Origin: an uncultured Lachnospiraceae bacterium
Lineage (GTDB): Bacteria; Bacillota; Clostridia; Lachnospirales; Lachnospiraceae
DNA length: 5,351 bases
Reading direction: 5' to 3'
Assembly (NCBI GenBank): GCA_946406305.1
Contig: CAMJKC010000115.1
Coordinates: forward strand, 1-5,351
How positions within the stretch are numbered: position 1 is the first letter of the stretch; every line of letters starts with the position of its first letter. The notes below the pieces were generated by a model. It worked only from the letters and a program-made list of their open reading frames with translations, was not told where the DNA came from and did no database searches. Shown here in pieces: positions 1 to 5,278 of the stretch. The position numbers and the translations under genes were made by a program.

Positions 1-621
1 ATTTATAAATACATCTTCTGACACATTGTTGTCATCATCAACAACACTCTCCATTCTACTTTGAATAGTTTCATAGTCATTACTAAGTCCGCCACTAAAA
101 GCAGGGACATAAACAAAACACTCATTCTTCTTTTGTGCATCTTCAGTAGTCCACACAAGCCCACCATATCCTTGTGTAAGTTGACTTAAAGTATCTTTAC
201 CAAAAAGACTCGCATCAGGTATGAACTGCACTAAAGGATATTTTTTATTTGAGTCATAATTTTCAGGTATAAATAAATTATAATTTACTGTTATCCCCGA
301 TACATCATCAGTATAACTAAATTGCTTAAACTTAGGAACTTCTGACTCAATTAAACTTTGTAAAGTTAAATCATCTGACTTATCAATACCACCTCCACCA
401 TTTGGTCTATTATTTCCACCTCCAGCTTGTCTTGCACCACCTTGATTATCATTATTTGTTTCTTTCATCATTTCACTTGATTCTTCTTTACTCTCATTTA
501 CATTTAATGTCTCACTTATTACTTCATTAGACATATTTTCACTTCCTTTGCATGATATAAGTGAAAATGCCATTAATGATATAATAAGTAGTTCAATAAC
601 TTTTTTTGTAATTCTATTCAT
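1..621 (-). CDS. Secreted lipoprotein, alpha/beta-hydrolase fold esterase/peptidase (5' part, cut by window edge)
   Basis: An open frame of 207 codons runs from an ATG at 619-621 to base 1 with no stop, so only the N-terminal part is present. The start is supported by GAGGT at 630-634, 8 bases upstream. Residues 1-24 are a lipoprotein signal: basic MNRITKK, a hydrophobic stretch, then the lipobox L21-I22-S23-C24, so the mature protein should be lipid-anchored outside the membrane. Residues 25-80 are a low-complexity, Ser/Glu/Asn- then Gly-rich linker (GGARQAGGGNNRPNGGGG). From about residue 100 the sequence resembles the prolyl-oligopeptidase/PHB-depolymerase type of alpha/beta hydrolase (YNLFIPENY, then KKYPLVQFIPDAS, LTQGYGGLVW and FVYVPAFSGG). 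The nucleophile Ser, Asp and His lie beyond the edge, so activity and substrate cannot be judged. It begins 107 bases after the sirtuin gene; no hairpin terminator is visible between them. Confidence 0.8.
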   Translation of the reverse strand, partial: MNRITKKVIELLIISLMAFSLISCKGSENMSNEVISETLNVNESKEESSEMMKETNNDNQGGARQAGGGNNRPNGGGGIDKSDDLTLQSLIESEVPKFKQFSYTDDVSGITVNYNLFIPENYDSNKKYPLVQFIPDASLFGKDTLSQLTQGYGGLVWTTEDAQKKNECFVYVPAFSGGLSNDYETIQSRMESVVDDDNNVSEDVFIN

Positions 622-664
622 ATTTTTTTACCTCGTAATTACTTTATTTTATTGATATATTAGC

Positions 665-690
665 ATTATATATCTTTTTATGTAAGTGAA
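665..690 (-). promoter_or_regulatory. Possible weak promoter for the lipoprotein gene
   Basis: On the minus strand a perfect -10 hexamer TATAAT (665-670) lies 43 bases upstream of the lipoprotein ATG. The best -35-like match is TTCACT (685-690), with only a 14-base spacer, which is short of the usual 17. In sequence this AT-rich a TATAAT arises easily by chance, so the call is weak. If real, it gives the lipoprotein gene its own transcript apart from the cysteine operon. Confidence 0.3.
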
Positions 691-728
691 TTTTTTATGA
701 ATTTTTTTATCTTCCTTTTTAATATACA

Positions 729-1655
729 TCAACTTTCAACTATGTCATCTAATACTTTATCAATATCTTCATTTATAATAATTGACCTATCAAGTATTTC
801 AGTTGGACAAAATGCCTCATTATAATTTATACATGCATAACTTGATTTTTTGTTTTCAATAACCATATTCCAAAATGGATACTTAATAATTACTGGTGTA
901 TTCATGCCAACACCAAGTTCTAAATATAAAACTTTTTGATTCTTAATACTATCTATAAAATTTGAATATCGTATAGACGCTTTACTCCACCCCTCATCCT
1001 CAACAAAATTATCATCTGATCTTAAATTTAAAGTCATATTAGACCCATCATCAGGACATATTGGTATAAGTTCAGTTGGTATCTCCATTGATATTTTCTT
1101 TTCATCTAATATATCATATATACCTTTTTCATTTCTCTCAAAACCTTGAGCATCAAGCATTTTATAAATTATTTCTTCATTATCATAAGTTTTTTTATTA
1201 CCTTTATTCACTGATTGAAATAATCCATAGTCGCCTTGAGTATAAAAAAGTCTTTTTTTATCAAACCCAGCTTTTTGAAATTGATGGTCAACATTTGTTG
1301 TAATCACAAAATAATTTTTATCTTTGACAATATTTAATAATTTTTTGTAAGTATTTTTTGGTGCATCTAAATATCTATTTACATAAATATTTCTACTCCA
1401 AAATGCCCACATAATTTCTTTAGTAGGAAATGGATAAAAACCACCACTATAAAAATCTGTTATCCCATATTCCTTCATAAAATCAAACATATATTTTTTA
1501 AATCTTTCACCATTATAAATAAATCCAGCTGAAGTGCTAAGACCTGCACCAGCACCCATAACTAAAAAATCTGCACTTTCTATTTTTTCTTTAAGTAACT
1601 TAACATCTTCCAAGTAACTTCTTATAGATTTCGTAGTCAAATTCTTTAAATACAT
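729..1655 (-). CDS. Class M sirtuin (SirTM-like protein ADP-ribosyltransferase), zinc-site cysteines mostly lost
   Basis: The 308-residue product is a SIR2-fold protein of the macrodomain-linked class, whose described members transfer ADP-ribose from NAD+ to proteins rather than deacetylate them. NAD-binding motifs are visible: GAGAGLST (34-41), TTNVDHQFQKAG (119-130) with the conserved Asn at 121, and GVGMNTP (248-254). Where classical sirtuins have the catalytic His, this protein has Gln140 (YTQGDYG); the Asn/Gln spacing of 19 residues matches the Asn118/Gln137 pair I recall for streptococcal SirTM. YSGGFYP (69-75) and NLRSDDNFVEDEGW (210-223) are also class-typical. The zinc-ribbon cysteines are largely absent: the first pair is replaced around 148-152 (SVNKG) and the second reads C200-P-D-D. 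The start has AGAGGTGA at 1662-1669, six bases upstream. The gene overlaps the macrodomain gene by 56 bases, implying coupled expression. Identification is secure; activity is inferred. Confidence 0.9.
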   Translation of the reverse strand: MYLKNLTTKSIRSYLEDVKLLKEKIESADFLVMGAGAGLSTSAGFIYNGERFKKYMFDFMKEYGITDFYSGGFYPFPTKEIMWAFWSRNIYVNRYLDAPKNTYKKLLNIVKDKNYFVITTNVDHQFQKAGFDKKRLFYTQGDYGLFQSVNKGNKKTYDNEEIIYKMLDAQGFERNEKGIYDILDEKKISMEIPTELIPICPDDGSNMTLNLRSDDNFVEDEGWSKASIRYSNFIDSIKNQKVLYLELGVGMNTPVIIKYPFWNMVIENKKSSYACINYNEAFCPTEILDRSIIINEDIDKVLDDIVES

Positions 1656-2379
1656 TAAAAATCACCTCTAACTTTGTTTTTGAATTTTTTTTATAATCTC
1701 TCACAGTATTTACTGCCATTTCTGCTGCAGTTTCATTTGGGAATCCAAATACTCCTGTAGATATACAACAAAATGCAATACTTTCAAGTTTATTTTCATC
1801 AGCAAGTTTTAAGCAGGACATATAGCACGATTTTAATTCATCCTTATTTTTTTCAGTCACACCTCCATTAACAATTGTCCCAACTGTATGTATGACATAT
1901 TTACTTGGCAAATTATATGCACTTGTAATCTTTGCTTGTCCTGTTTCTTCTTCATGTCCTTGCTTTTTAATTATCTTATCACATTCATTTCTTAATTGTA
2001 TGCCAGCATAAGTATGTATGAAATTGTCAATACAGTCATGACACGGCATATAGCAACCTGTCATTCCACTATTCGCTGCATTTACTATTGCATCACATTT
2101 TAGAGTTGTAATGTCACCTTTCCACAAATATATTTTATCTTCAATCTGCTCCAAATCTTTTATGTCGGTAATTCCCTTAAGTCTTGTTTCTTCTTTCAAA
2201 TACTCATCTTGCACTTTTAAAAACTCATCATCAATAGGTGATGGAAATCTCACATTAAACAAACTTCTGAGTAATCTTTTTTTATCATCTTCACTACTCG
2301 GAATATCTACATCGCTATACATCTTATTCTCAGCTAATAAATATTTAATTAAATATAATCTTTTTTCAACTTGGTTCAT
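1600..2379 (-). CDS. Zinc-type macrodomain ADP-ribosylhydrolase, partner of the sirtuin
   Basis: The 259-residue product (from ATG 2379) belongs to the SirTM-associated macrodomain family, which removes ADP-ribose placed by the sirtuin. An N-terminal helical extension (about 1-80) precedes the macro fold. Macro signatures are GDITTLKCDAIVNAANS (88-104), IHTVG (163-167) and STGVFGFP (207-214). The segment GCYMPCHDCIDNFIHT carries Cys109, His114 and Cys116, matching the Cys/His/Cys set of the zinc-dependent subgroup; Cys113 is an extra cysteine. The start is uncertain. A GTG at 2395-2397 would add six residues but sits one base from AAGGAG (2399-2404), too close. The ATG at 2377-2379 is 19 bases from it, too far for ordinary initiation, but 7 bases after the cysE stop, which suits reinitiation by ribosomes finishing cysE. 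Family N-termini as I recall them favour the ATG. The 3' end overlaps the sirtuin gene by 56 bases. Confidence 0.9.
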   Translation of the reverse strand: MNQVEKRLYLIKYLLAENKMYSDVDIPSSEDDKKRLLRSLFNVRFPSPIDDEFLKVQDEYLKEETRLKGITDIKDLEQIEDKIYLWKGDITTLKCDAIVNAANSGMTGCYMPCHDCIDNFIHTYAGIQLRNECDKIIKKQGHEEETGQAKITSAYNLPSKYVIHTVGTIVNGGVTEKNKDELKSCYMSCLKLADENKLESIAFCCISTGVFGFPNETAAEMAVNTVRDYKKNSKTKLEVIFNVFKEFDYEIYKKLLGRC

Positions 2380-2386
2380 TTTAATA

Positions 2387-3109
2387 TTATTTTTCACACT
2401 CCTTGATACTTTTTGTAATCCAAGAATTACCAGCTATGACCACATTATCCCCTATTACAGTATCTCCTCCTAAAATAGTAGCCCCAGCATATATAACTAC
2501 ATTATTACCTATGTTTGGATGTCTCTTTATACCTTTTACAAGACTTCCATCAGCATTCTTGGAAAAACTTTTGGCTCCTAAAGTTACATTTTGATATAGT
2601 TTTACATTATCCCCTATTACTGTTGTTTCTCCGATAACAACACCAGTTCCATGGTCTATAAAAAAACTTTTACCTATTTTTGCACCAGGATGAATATCTA
2701 TACCTGTCTTACTATGAGCATACTCTGTCATCATTCTCGCAACTATTTTAAATCCATCAACATATAATGGGTGTGCAAATCTATAAATACTGACAGCAAT
2801 AAACCCAGGATAACAAAGCATCACTTCATCACAAGATGCTGCAGCTGGATCGCCATCGTATCCAGCTTTGACATCAAGCATTATTAATTCTTTTATTTGC
2901 TCAATGTTATCAACATACTTAATTGCTTCATTTTCAATAATAGAACTATCTTCTTCAAAAAAATTTAAAATTGATTTTAACTCATCAATTAAATTTTCTC
3001 TACTAACCTTAGCATTTAAATTATCACTAAATATTTGAGGAAACAAATATTCAAATAAACTATTAATATATCCTTTAATTGAATCTCTAAGTCCTATATA
3101 ACTTTTCAT
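2387..3109 (-). CDS. cysE: Serine O-acetyltransferase
   Basis: This 240-residue enzyme transfers acetyl from acetyl-CoA to serine, giving O-acetylserine, the substrate of the upstream gene's product. It is the long form, with an N-terminal helical domain (about 1-130) before the left-handed beta-helix of hexapeptide repeats (about 138-232). Residues matching the E. coli catalytic set are Asp87 in the GDPAA motif, Asp138 in GIDIHPGAKIG, Asp152-His153 in DHGTGVVIGET, and His197 in KRHPNIG. The ATG at 3107-3109 directly abuts the cysK stop codon, and GGAGG at 3115-3119 lies 5 bases upstream inside the cysK end, so the two are translationally coupled. The C-terminus is short: after the last repeat (VIAGNSWITKS) only IKECEK remains, without the tail that in many homologues ends in Ile and docks into CysK. 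Function is secure. Confidence 0.95.
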   Translation of the reverse strand: MKSYIGLRDSIKGYINSLFEYLFPQIFSDNLNAKVSRENLIDELKSILNFFEEDSSIIENEAIKYVDNIEQIKELIMLDVKAGYDGDPAAASCDEVMLCYPGFIAVSIYRFAHPLYVDGFKIVARMMTEYAHSKTGIDIHPGAKIGKSFFIDHGTGVVIGETTVIGDNVKLYQNVTLGAKSFSKNADGSLVKGIKRHPNIGNNVVIYAGATILGGDTVIGDNVVIAGNSWITKSIKECEK

Positions 3110-4051
3110 TTAAGCCTCCGAGTTAAATAATGGTGTTGATAAATATCTATCTCCAGAATCAGGTAATAGGACAACTATTTTTTTATTTACATTTTCACTT
3201 CTTTTCGCAAGCAATGATGCGGCTTTAAGTGCTGCTCCAGATGATATTCCAACAAGTATTCCTTCTGCACTTGCAAATTTTCTTCCTTCGTCAAATGCAT
3301 CTTCATTTTCAATAGTTATAATTTCATCATAAATTTTTGTATTAAGTATGCTTGGAACAAACCCTGCACCTATTCCTTGAATTTTATGTGCTCCAGCTGT
3401 CCCTTTAGATAAAACTGGACTTGATGTAGGTTCTACTGCTACTATTTTGATGTTAGGATTTTTACTCTTTAAAAATTCTCCTACACCTGTTATTGTTCCA
3501 CCAGTTCCAACTCCTGCTACAAAAATATCTACTTTGCCATCAGTTTCATCCCAGATTTCTGGTCCCGTTGTTTCATAATGAATTTTAACATTAGAAGGAT
3601 TGTCAAATTGACCAAGTATCACAGAATTACTTATTTGATTATTTAACTCTTCTGCTTTTTTTATAGCTCCCTTCATCCCTTCACTACCAGGAGTTAATAC
3701 AATTTCTGCACCATAAGCCTTTAACATATTTCTTCTTTCAACACTCATTGTTTCAGGCATAGTTAATATTGCCTTATAACCTCTTTGTGTTGCTATTGAT
3801 GCAATCCCTATTCCAGTATTTCCACTTGTAGGCTCAATTATAGTTCCACCAGATTTTAACTTACCACTTTTTTCAGCATCTAATATCATCGCATAAGCAA
3901 TTCTATCTTTTACAGACCCTGCTGGGTTTAAATACTCAAGTTTTACTAATAACTCTACATCTTTAATATCATTTTTTAATGCATACTTTTTCGCATTTAA
4001 TATTGGGGTTTCTCCAATAAGTTCATAAGCGTTATTTACTACTTTTTTCAT
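3110..4051 (-). CDS. cysK: O-acetylserine sulfhydrylase (cysteine synthase A), PLP-dependent
   Basis: This 313-residue enzyme replaces the acetate of O-acetylserine with sulfide to form cysteine in the cytoplasm. It has the usual length and every hallmark: Lys48 in AGSVKDR forms the Schiff base with pyridoxal phosphate; TSGNT (75-79) binds the substrate carboxylate; GTGGT (182-186) is the phosphate-binding loop; KIQGIGAGF (223-231) is the typical sulfhydrylase segment; and PDSGDRYLST (297-306) closes the protein. These separate it from cystathionine beta-synthase, which is longer. The start ATG has AGGAGA at 4061-4066 with 9 intervening bases. It is the first enzyme gene of the operon, followed by cysE with no spacing, and lies 46 bases downstream of the attenuator terminator, so its transcription probably depends on readthrough there. 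Confidence 0.97.
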   Translation of the reverse strand: MKKVVNNAYELIGETPILNAKKYALKNDIKDVELLVKLEYLNPAGSVKDRIAYAMILDAEKSGKLKSGGTIIEPTSGNTGIGIASIATQRGYKAILTMPETMSVERRNMLKAYGAEIVLTPGSEGMKGAIKKAEELNNQISNSVILGQFDNPSNVKIHYETTGPEIWDETDGKVDIFVAGVGTGGTITGVGEFLKSKNPNIKIVAVEPTSSPVLSKGTAGAHKIQGIGAGFVPSILNTKIYDEIITIENEDAFDEGRKFASAEGILVGISSGAALKAASLLAKRSENVNKKIVVLLPDSGDRYLSTPLFNSEA

Positions 4052-4060
4052 AATATTTTA

Positions 4061-4066
4061 TCTCCT
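4061..4066 (-). promoter_or_regulatory. cysK: Ribosome-binding site of cysK
   Basis: AGGAGA on the minus strand lies 9 bases before the cysK ATG. It is outside the terminator hairpin and outside the antiterminator pairing, so the attenuator appears to act on transcription rather than by hiding this site. Confidence 0.75.
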
Positions 4067-4097
4067 ATTCTTTTTTATAGGTAATTCACATACAAAT

Positions 4098-4133
4098 AAA
4101 AAAATGCTACGGTTTCATTTCCCGTAGCATTTT
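4098..4133 (-). terminator. Intrinsic terminator in the cysK leader (attenuator terminator)
   Basis: On the minus strand ATGCTACGG (4122-4130) and CCGTAGCAT (4104-4112) form a perfect 9-bp stem, extended by three A-T pairs (4101-4103 with 4131-4133) to 12 bp. The 9-base loop is GAAATGAAA. The stem runs into seven Ts (4098-4104), then ATTT: the form of a Rho-independent terminator. It lies between promoter and cysK, where a terminator would make no sense unless conditional. Its 5' arm and loop also pair with an upstream leader segment (see the attenuator entry). Confidence 0.9.
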
Positions 4134-4156
4134 ATAAATAATTTTAATAATTATGA

Positions 4157-4240
4157 TTAGATATTACATGCACACGAAAAATGAATTGCTTTCATGCAAC
4201 ATCTACAACAGCTATTAAGTTTTGCAAATACACCTTTCAT
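4157..4240 (-). CDS. Cysteine-rich leader peptide of the cysK operon (27 residues)
   Basis: A 27-codon frame from ATG 4238-4240 to TAA 4157-4159 contains six cysteine codons: 11, 12, 14 and 15 (motif SCCRCC) and 23 and 25 (motif SCACNI). This is far above background for a short ORF in AT-rich DNA, and it sits between the promoter and terminator of a cysteine-synthesis operon. The peptide probably has no role of its own; translating it is the sensor. Codons 11-15 overlap the 5' arm of the sequester stem, codons 23-25 lie in the antiterminator and 3' arm, and the stop is 23 bases ahead of the terminator stem, the expected geometry. The start is uncertain: in-frame ATGs also occur at 4250-4252 (31 residues) and 4265-4267 (36 residues), and none has a good Shine-Dalgarno. 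The ATG at 4252 falls at the predicted transcription start, so leaderless initiation is possible. Confidence 0.8.
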   Translation of the reverse strand: MKGVFAKLNSCCRCCMKAIHFSCACNI

Positions 4241-4257
4241 GCGAATTACCATAATTG

Positions 4258-4286
4258 ATTCTAACATAAATATTTTATATTTGCAA
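4258..4286 (-). promoter_or_regulatory. Vegetative (sigma-A type) promoter of the cysK operon leader
   Basis: Minus-strand TTGCAA (4281-4286) and TAGAAT (4258-4263) are separated by exactly 17 bases (4264-4280), and TG one base before the -10 makes it an extended -10 (TGTTAGAAT). Transcription would start near 4250-4252, just inside the gap after the DUF554 stop. The attenuator is entirely downstream, as required. No repressor operator is evident. Confidence 0.65.
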
Positions 4287-4299
4287 TCTAATTTTTTAT

Positions 4300-5022
4300 T
4301 TAATTAAACTTAAAATATGCAAATGTCACTGCTAAAATTAAACTCGGAAGCATATTGGCAATTTTAATTTTATTATCCCATATCAAATTTATACCTACAC
4401 AGAATATAAGTATTGAGCCAACTAATCCAATATAATTTATTGCCATCTCTGTCATCAAAGGAGATATAAACTTTGCAAGTAATGTAATTAATCCCTCTAA
4501 AACGAATACTGGCACTGCAGAATATATTGCTCCTTTTCCAAGAGAAGATGCTAAAACCGCAATAATTATAAAATCTAAAATTGATTTAACAGCAAGTATT
4601 GAAAAATCACCTCTTAGTCCATCTTCTATCGCTCCTACTATAGCCATTGCACCTATGCATACTGTAAATGATGCCGTAACAAATGCATTAATAAAACTAC
4701 TGTCGTTCTTGTTTCCAGTTTTATCTTTAAGCCAAATACCAAAATTTTCAAATATTTTATCTATACCAATTACTTCCCCTATAAAAGTCCCAAGTGTCAT
4801 GCATAACACAACAAGCATAGATTCCTCTGCAACTAATACCCCACCAGTTATTTTAAGCATACCTTCCATAGCACCAGCAATAGCTATAAACATAACACTT
4901 ATACCACAGGCTTTTTTTAATCCATCTTGCATGTTTAGAGAAAACATTTTTTTTAATACTATTCCTACAAAGCCACCAATAACTATCGCTACACTATTTA
5001 TTATAGTTCCTATTCCTATCAT
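4300..5022 (-). CDS. DUF554 family integral membrane protein (YqgA/YdfK-like)
   Basis: This 240-residue protein is almost wholly hydrophobic, with about six to seven membrane segments: roughly 2-23, 36-58, 62-87, 110-132, 142-162, 166-186, 196-215 and a final short one at 224-238 (some may be re-entrant). The opening MIGIGTIINSVAIVIGG and the segment GAIEDGLRGDFSILAVKS (130-147) are typical of DUF554. The family has no firmly established transport substrate that I know of, so none is given. The ATG at 5020-5022 is supported by AAGGTGG at 5026-5032. No terminator follows its stop; the cysK promoter begins 14 bases later, so read-through transcripts would enter the cysteine attenuator and be regulated by it too. 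Whether the protein is tied to cysteine or sulfur transport cannot be judged from adjacency alone. Confidence 0.88.
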   Translation of the reverse strand: MIGIGTIINSVAIVIGGFVGIVLKKMFSLNMQDGLKKACGISVMFIAIAGAMEGMLKITGGVLVAEESMLVVLCMTLGTFIGEVIGIDKIFENFGIWLKDKTGNKNDSSFINAFVTASFTVCIGAMAIVGAIEDGLRGDFSILAVKSILDFIIIAVLASSLGKGAIYSAVPVFVLEGLITLLAKFISPLMTEMAINYIGLVGSILIFCVGINLIWDNKIKIANMLPSLILAVTFAYFKFN

Positions 5023-5047
5023 AAGCCACCTTCATCATATTGTTATA

Positions 5048-5073
5048 ATTATAAATCATATAAGTTTTACCAA
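5048..5073 (-). promoter_or_regulatory. Possible promoter of the DUF554 gene
   Basis: TATAAT (5048-5053) on the minus strand lies 25 bases before the DUF554 start; the nearest -35-like hexamer is TTGGTA (5068-5073) with a 14-base spacer, shorter than usual. A terminator just upstream (5091-5111) argues that this gene needs its own promoter somewhere in 5023-5090, which raises the likelihood a little. Confidence 0.35.
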
Positions 5074-5084
5074 ATTTATCACAT

Positions 5085-5111
5085 AAAAATAGTCCATCTT
5101 AGCATGGGACT
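5085..5111 (-). terminator. Intrinsic terminator after the truncated PIN gene
   Basis: Minus-strand AGTCCCAT (5104-5111) pairs with ATGGACT (5091-5097) through seven pairs with one bulged C, a six-base loop GCTAAG, then A and five Ts (5085-5089). It begins two bases after the PIN-fragment stop codon and separates the toxin-antitoxin remnant from the DUF554 gene. The short T-run makes it of moderate strength. Confidence 0.65.
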
Positions 5112-5113
5112 CT

Positions 5114-5266
5114 TTAAAACATTTCATATTCTGCAATAATTTCATCACTATAAACTATTCTAATTTTGCCACTATAAAGTGCTTCTAATACTAAAACTGT
5201 TGCTGCATCTTGCTTTGAAGATAAAAATGCTGATACTATTACATTTGTGTCAATTACTACATACAT
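5114..5266 (-). pseudogene. Truncated PIN-domain toxin (N-terminal third only)
   Basis: Fifty codons from ATG 5264-5266 to TAA 5114-5116 encode the start of a PIN-domain ribonuclease of the putative toxin family: MYVVIDTNVIVSAFLSS opens the fold with the first catalytic acid, Asp6, and IRIVYSDEIIAEYE (35-48) supplies the second strand/helix with Glu46. Family members are usually about 130-150 residues and continue after EYE into a segment carrying the remaining acidic metal ligands. Here the frame ends at EYEMF and an intrinsic terminator follows at once. Without the later Asp residues the nuclease site cannot form, so I call it a remnant. It lies 12 bases after the antitoxin stop, the usual antitoxin-then-toxin order. 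Alternatively it is a genuinely short protein, but I know of no PIN protein this small. Confidence 0.7.
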
Positions 5267-5278
5267 ATTTTAGTATAT

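Larger units (their letters stand above)
4095..4252 (-). promoter_or_regulatory. Cysteine-responsive transcription attenuator (leader RNA of the cysK operon)
   Basis: Three mutually constraining pairings are visible in the minus-strand RNA. (1) Sequester stem: TAGATGTTGCATG (4193-4205) with CATGTAATATCTA (4158-4170), 13 contiguous pairs, two of them G-U, over the cysteine codons and leader stop. (2) Antiterminator: TTCATTTTTCGTGTGCAT (4168-4185) with ATGCTACGGGAAATGAA (4114-4130), 17 pairs (three G-U) with one bulged T at 4172. (3) The terminator at 4101-4133. Pairing 2 uses the terminator's 5' arm and loop, so 2 and 3 exclude each other; it also shares bases 4168-4170 with pairing 1. The inferred logic follows the trp attenuator: a ribosome stalled for lack of Cys-tRNA at codons 11-15 masks the 5' arm of stem 1, the antiterminator forms and cysK is transcribed. 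With enough cysteine the ribosome reaches the stop, covers part of the antiterminator strand, and the terminator forms. No T-box or SAM-riboswitch sequence is seen. Confidence 0.85.

Noticed and set aside
1..621. Loss of the usual HG oxyanion motif (here IPDAS) as a sign of a dead hydrolase
   Set aside because: A related subgroup of secreted PHB-depolymerase-like proteins, as I recall it, has the same PDA-type segment, and the catalytic triad is outside the window.
670..715. Short direct repeat of GAATTTTTTATGAATTTTTTTA type in the gap between sirtuin and lipoprotein genes
   Set aside because: Two copies of an AT-only-like decamer in a very AT-rich gap; no hairpin, no phage or transposon feature beside it. 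Likely chance.
1076..1303. Plus-strand open frames opposite the sirtuin, macrodomain, cysE and DUF554 genes (1076-1303, 2111-2473, 2403-2594, 4655-5086)
   Set aside because: Each lies antisense to a clearly recognised gene, has no family resemblance, and is compositionally what the complement of an AT-rich gene gives.
4157..4240. Cys-rich peptide as a RiPP precursor (SCIFF type) or small metal-binding protein
   Set aside because: SCIFF peptides are about 45 residues with spaced Cys and sit next to a radical SAM maturase, absent here. Position between promoter and terminator of a cysteine operon, plus the alternative pairings built from its codons, fits a leader peptide better.
4052..4299. 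T-box or SAM (S-box) riboswitch controlling cysK
   Set aside because: Both are common before clostridial sulfur genes, but I see no T-box consensus (AGGGTGGNACCGCG-like) and no S-box core. The space is taken by a short Cys-rich ORF and simple hairpins, and promoter to cysK is only about 200 bases.
4300..5022. DUF554 protein as a cysteine or sulfate transporter
   Set aside because: Adjacency to cysK is the only argument; it lies upstream of the cysteine promoter and attenuator, so it is not a member of the attenuated unit as drawn, and the family's substrate is not established.
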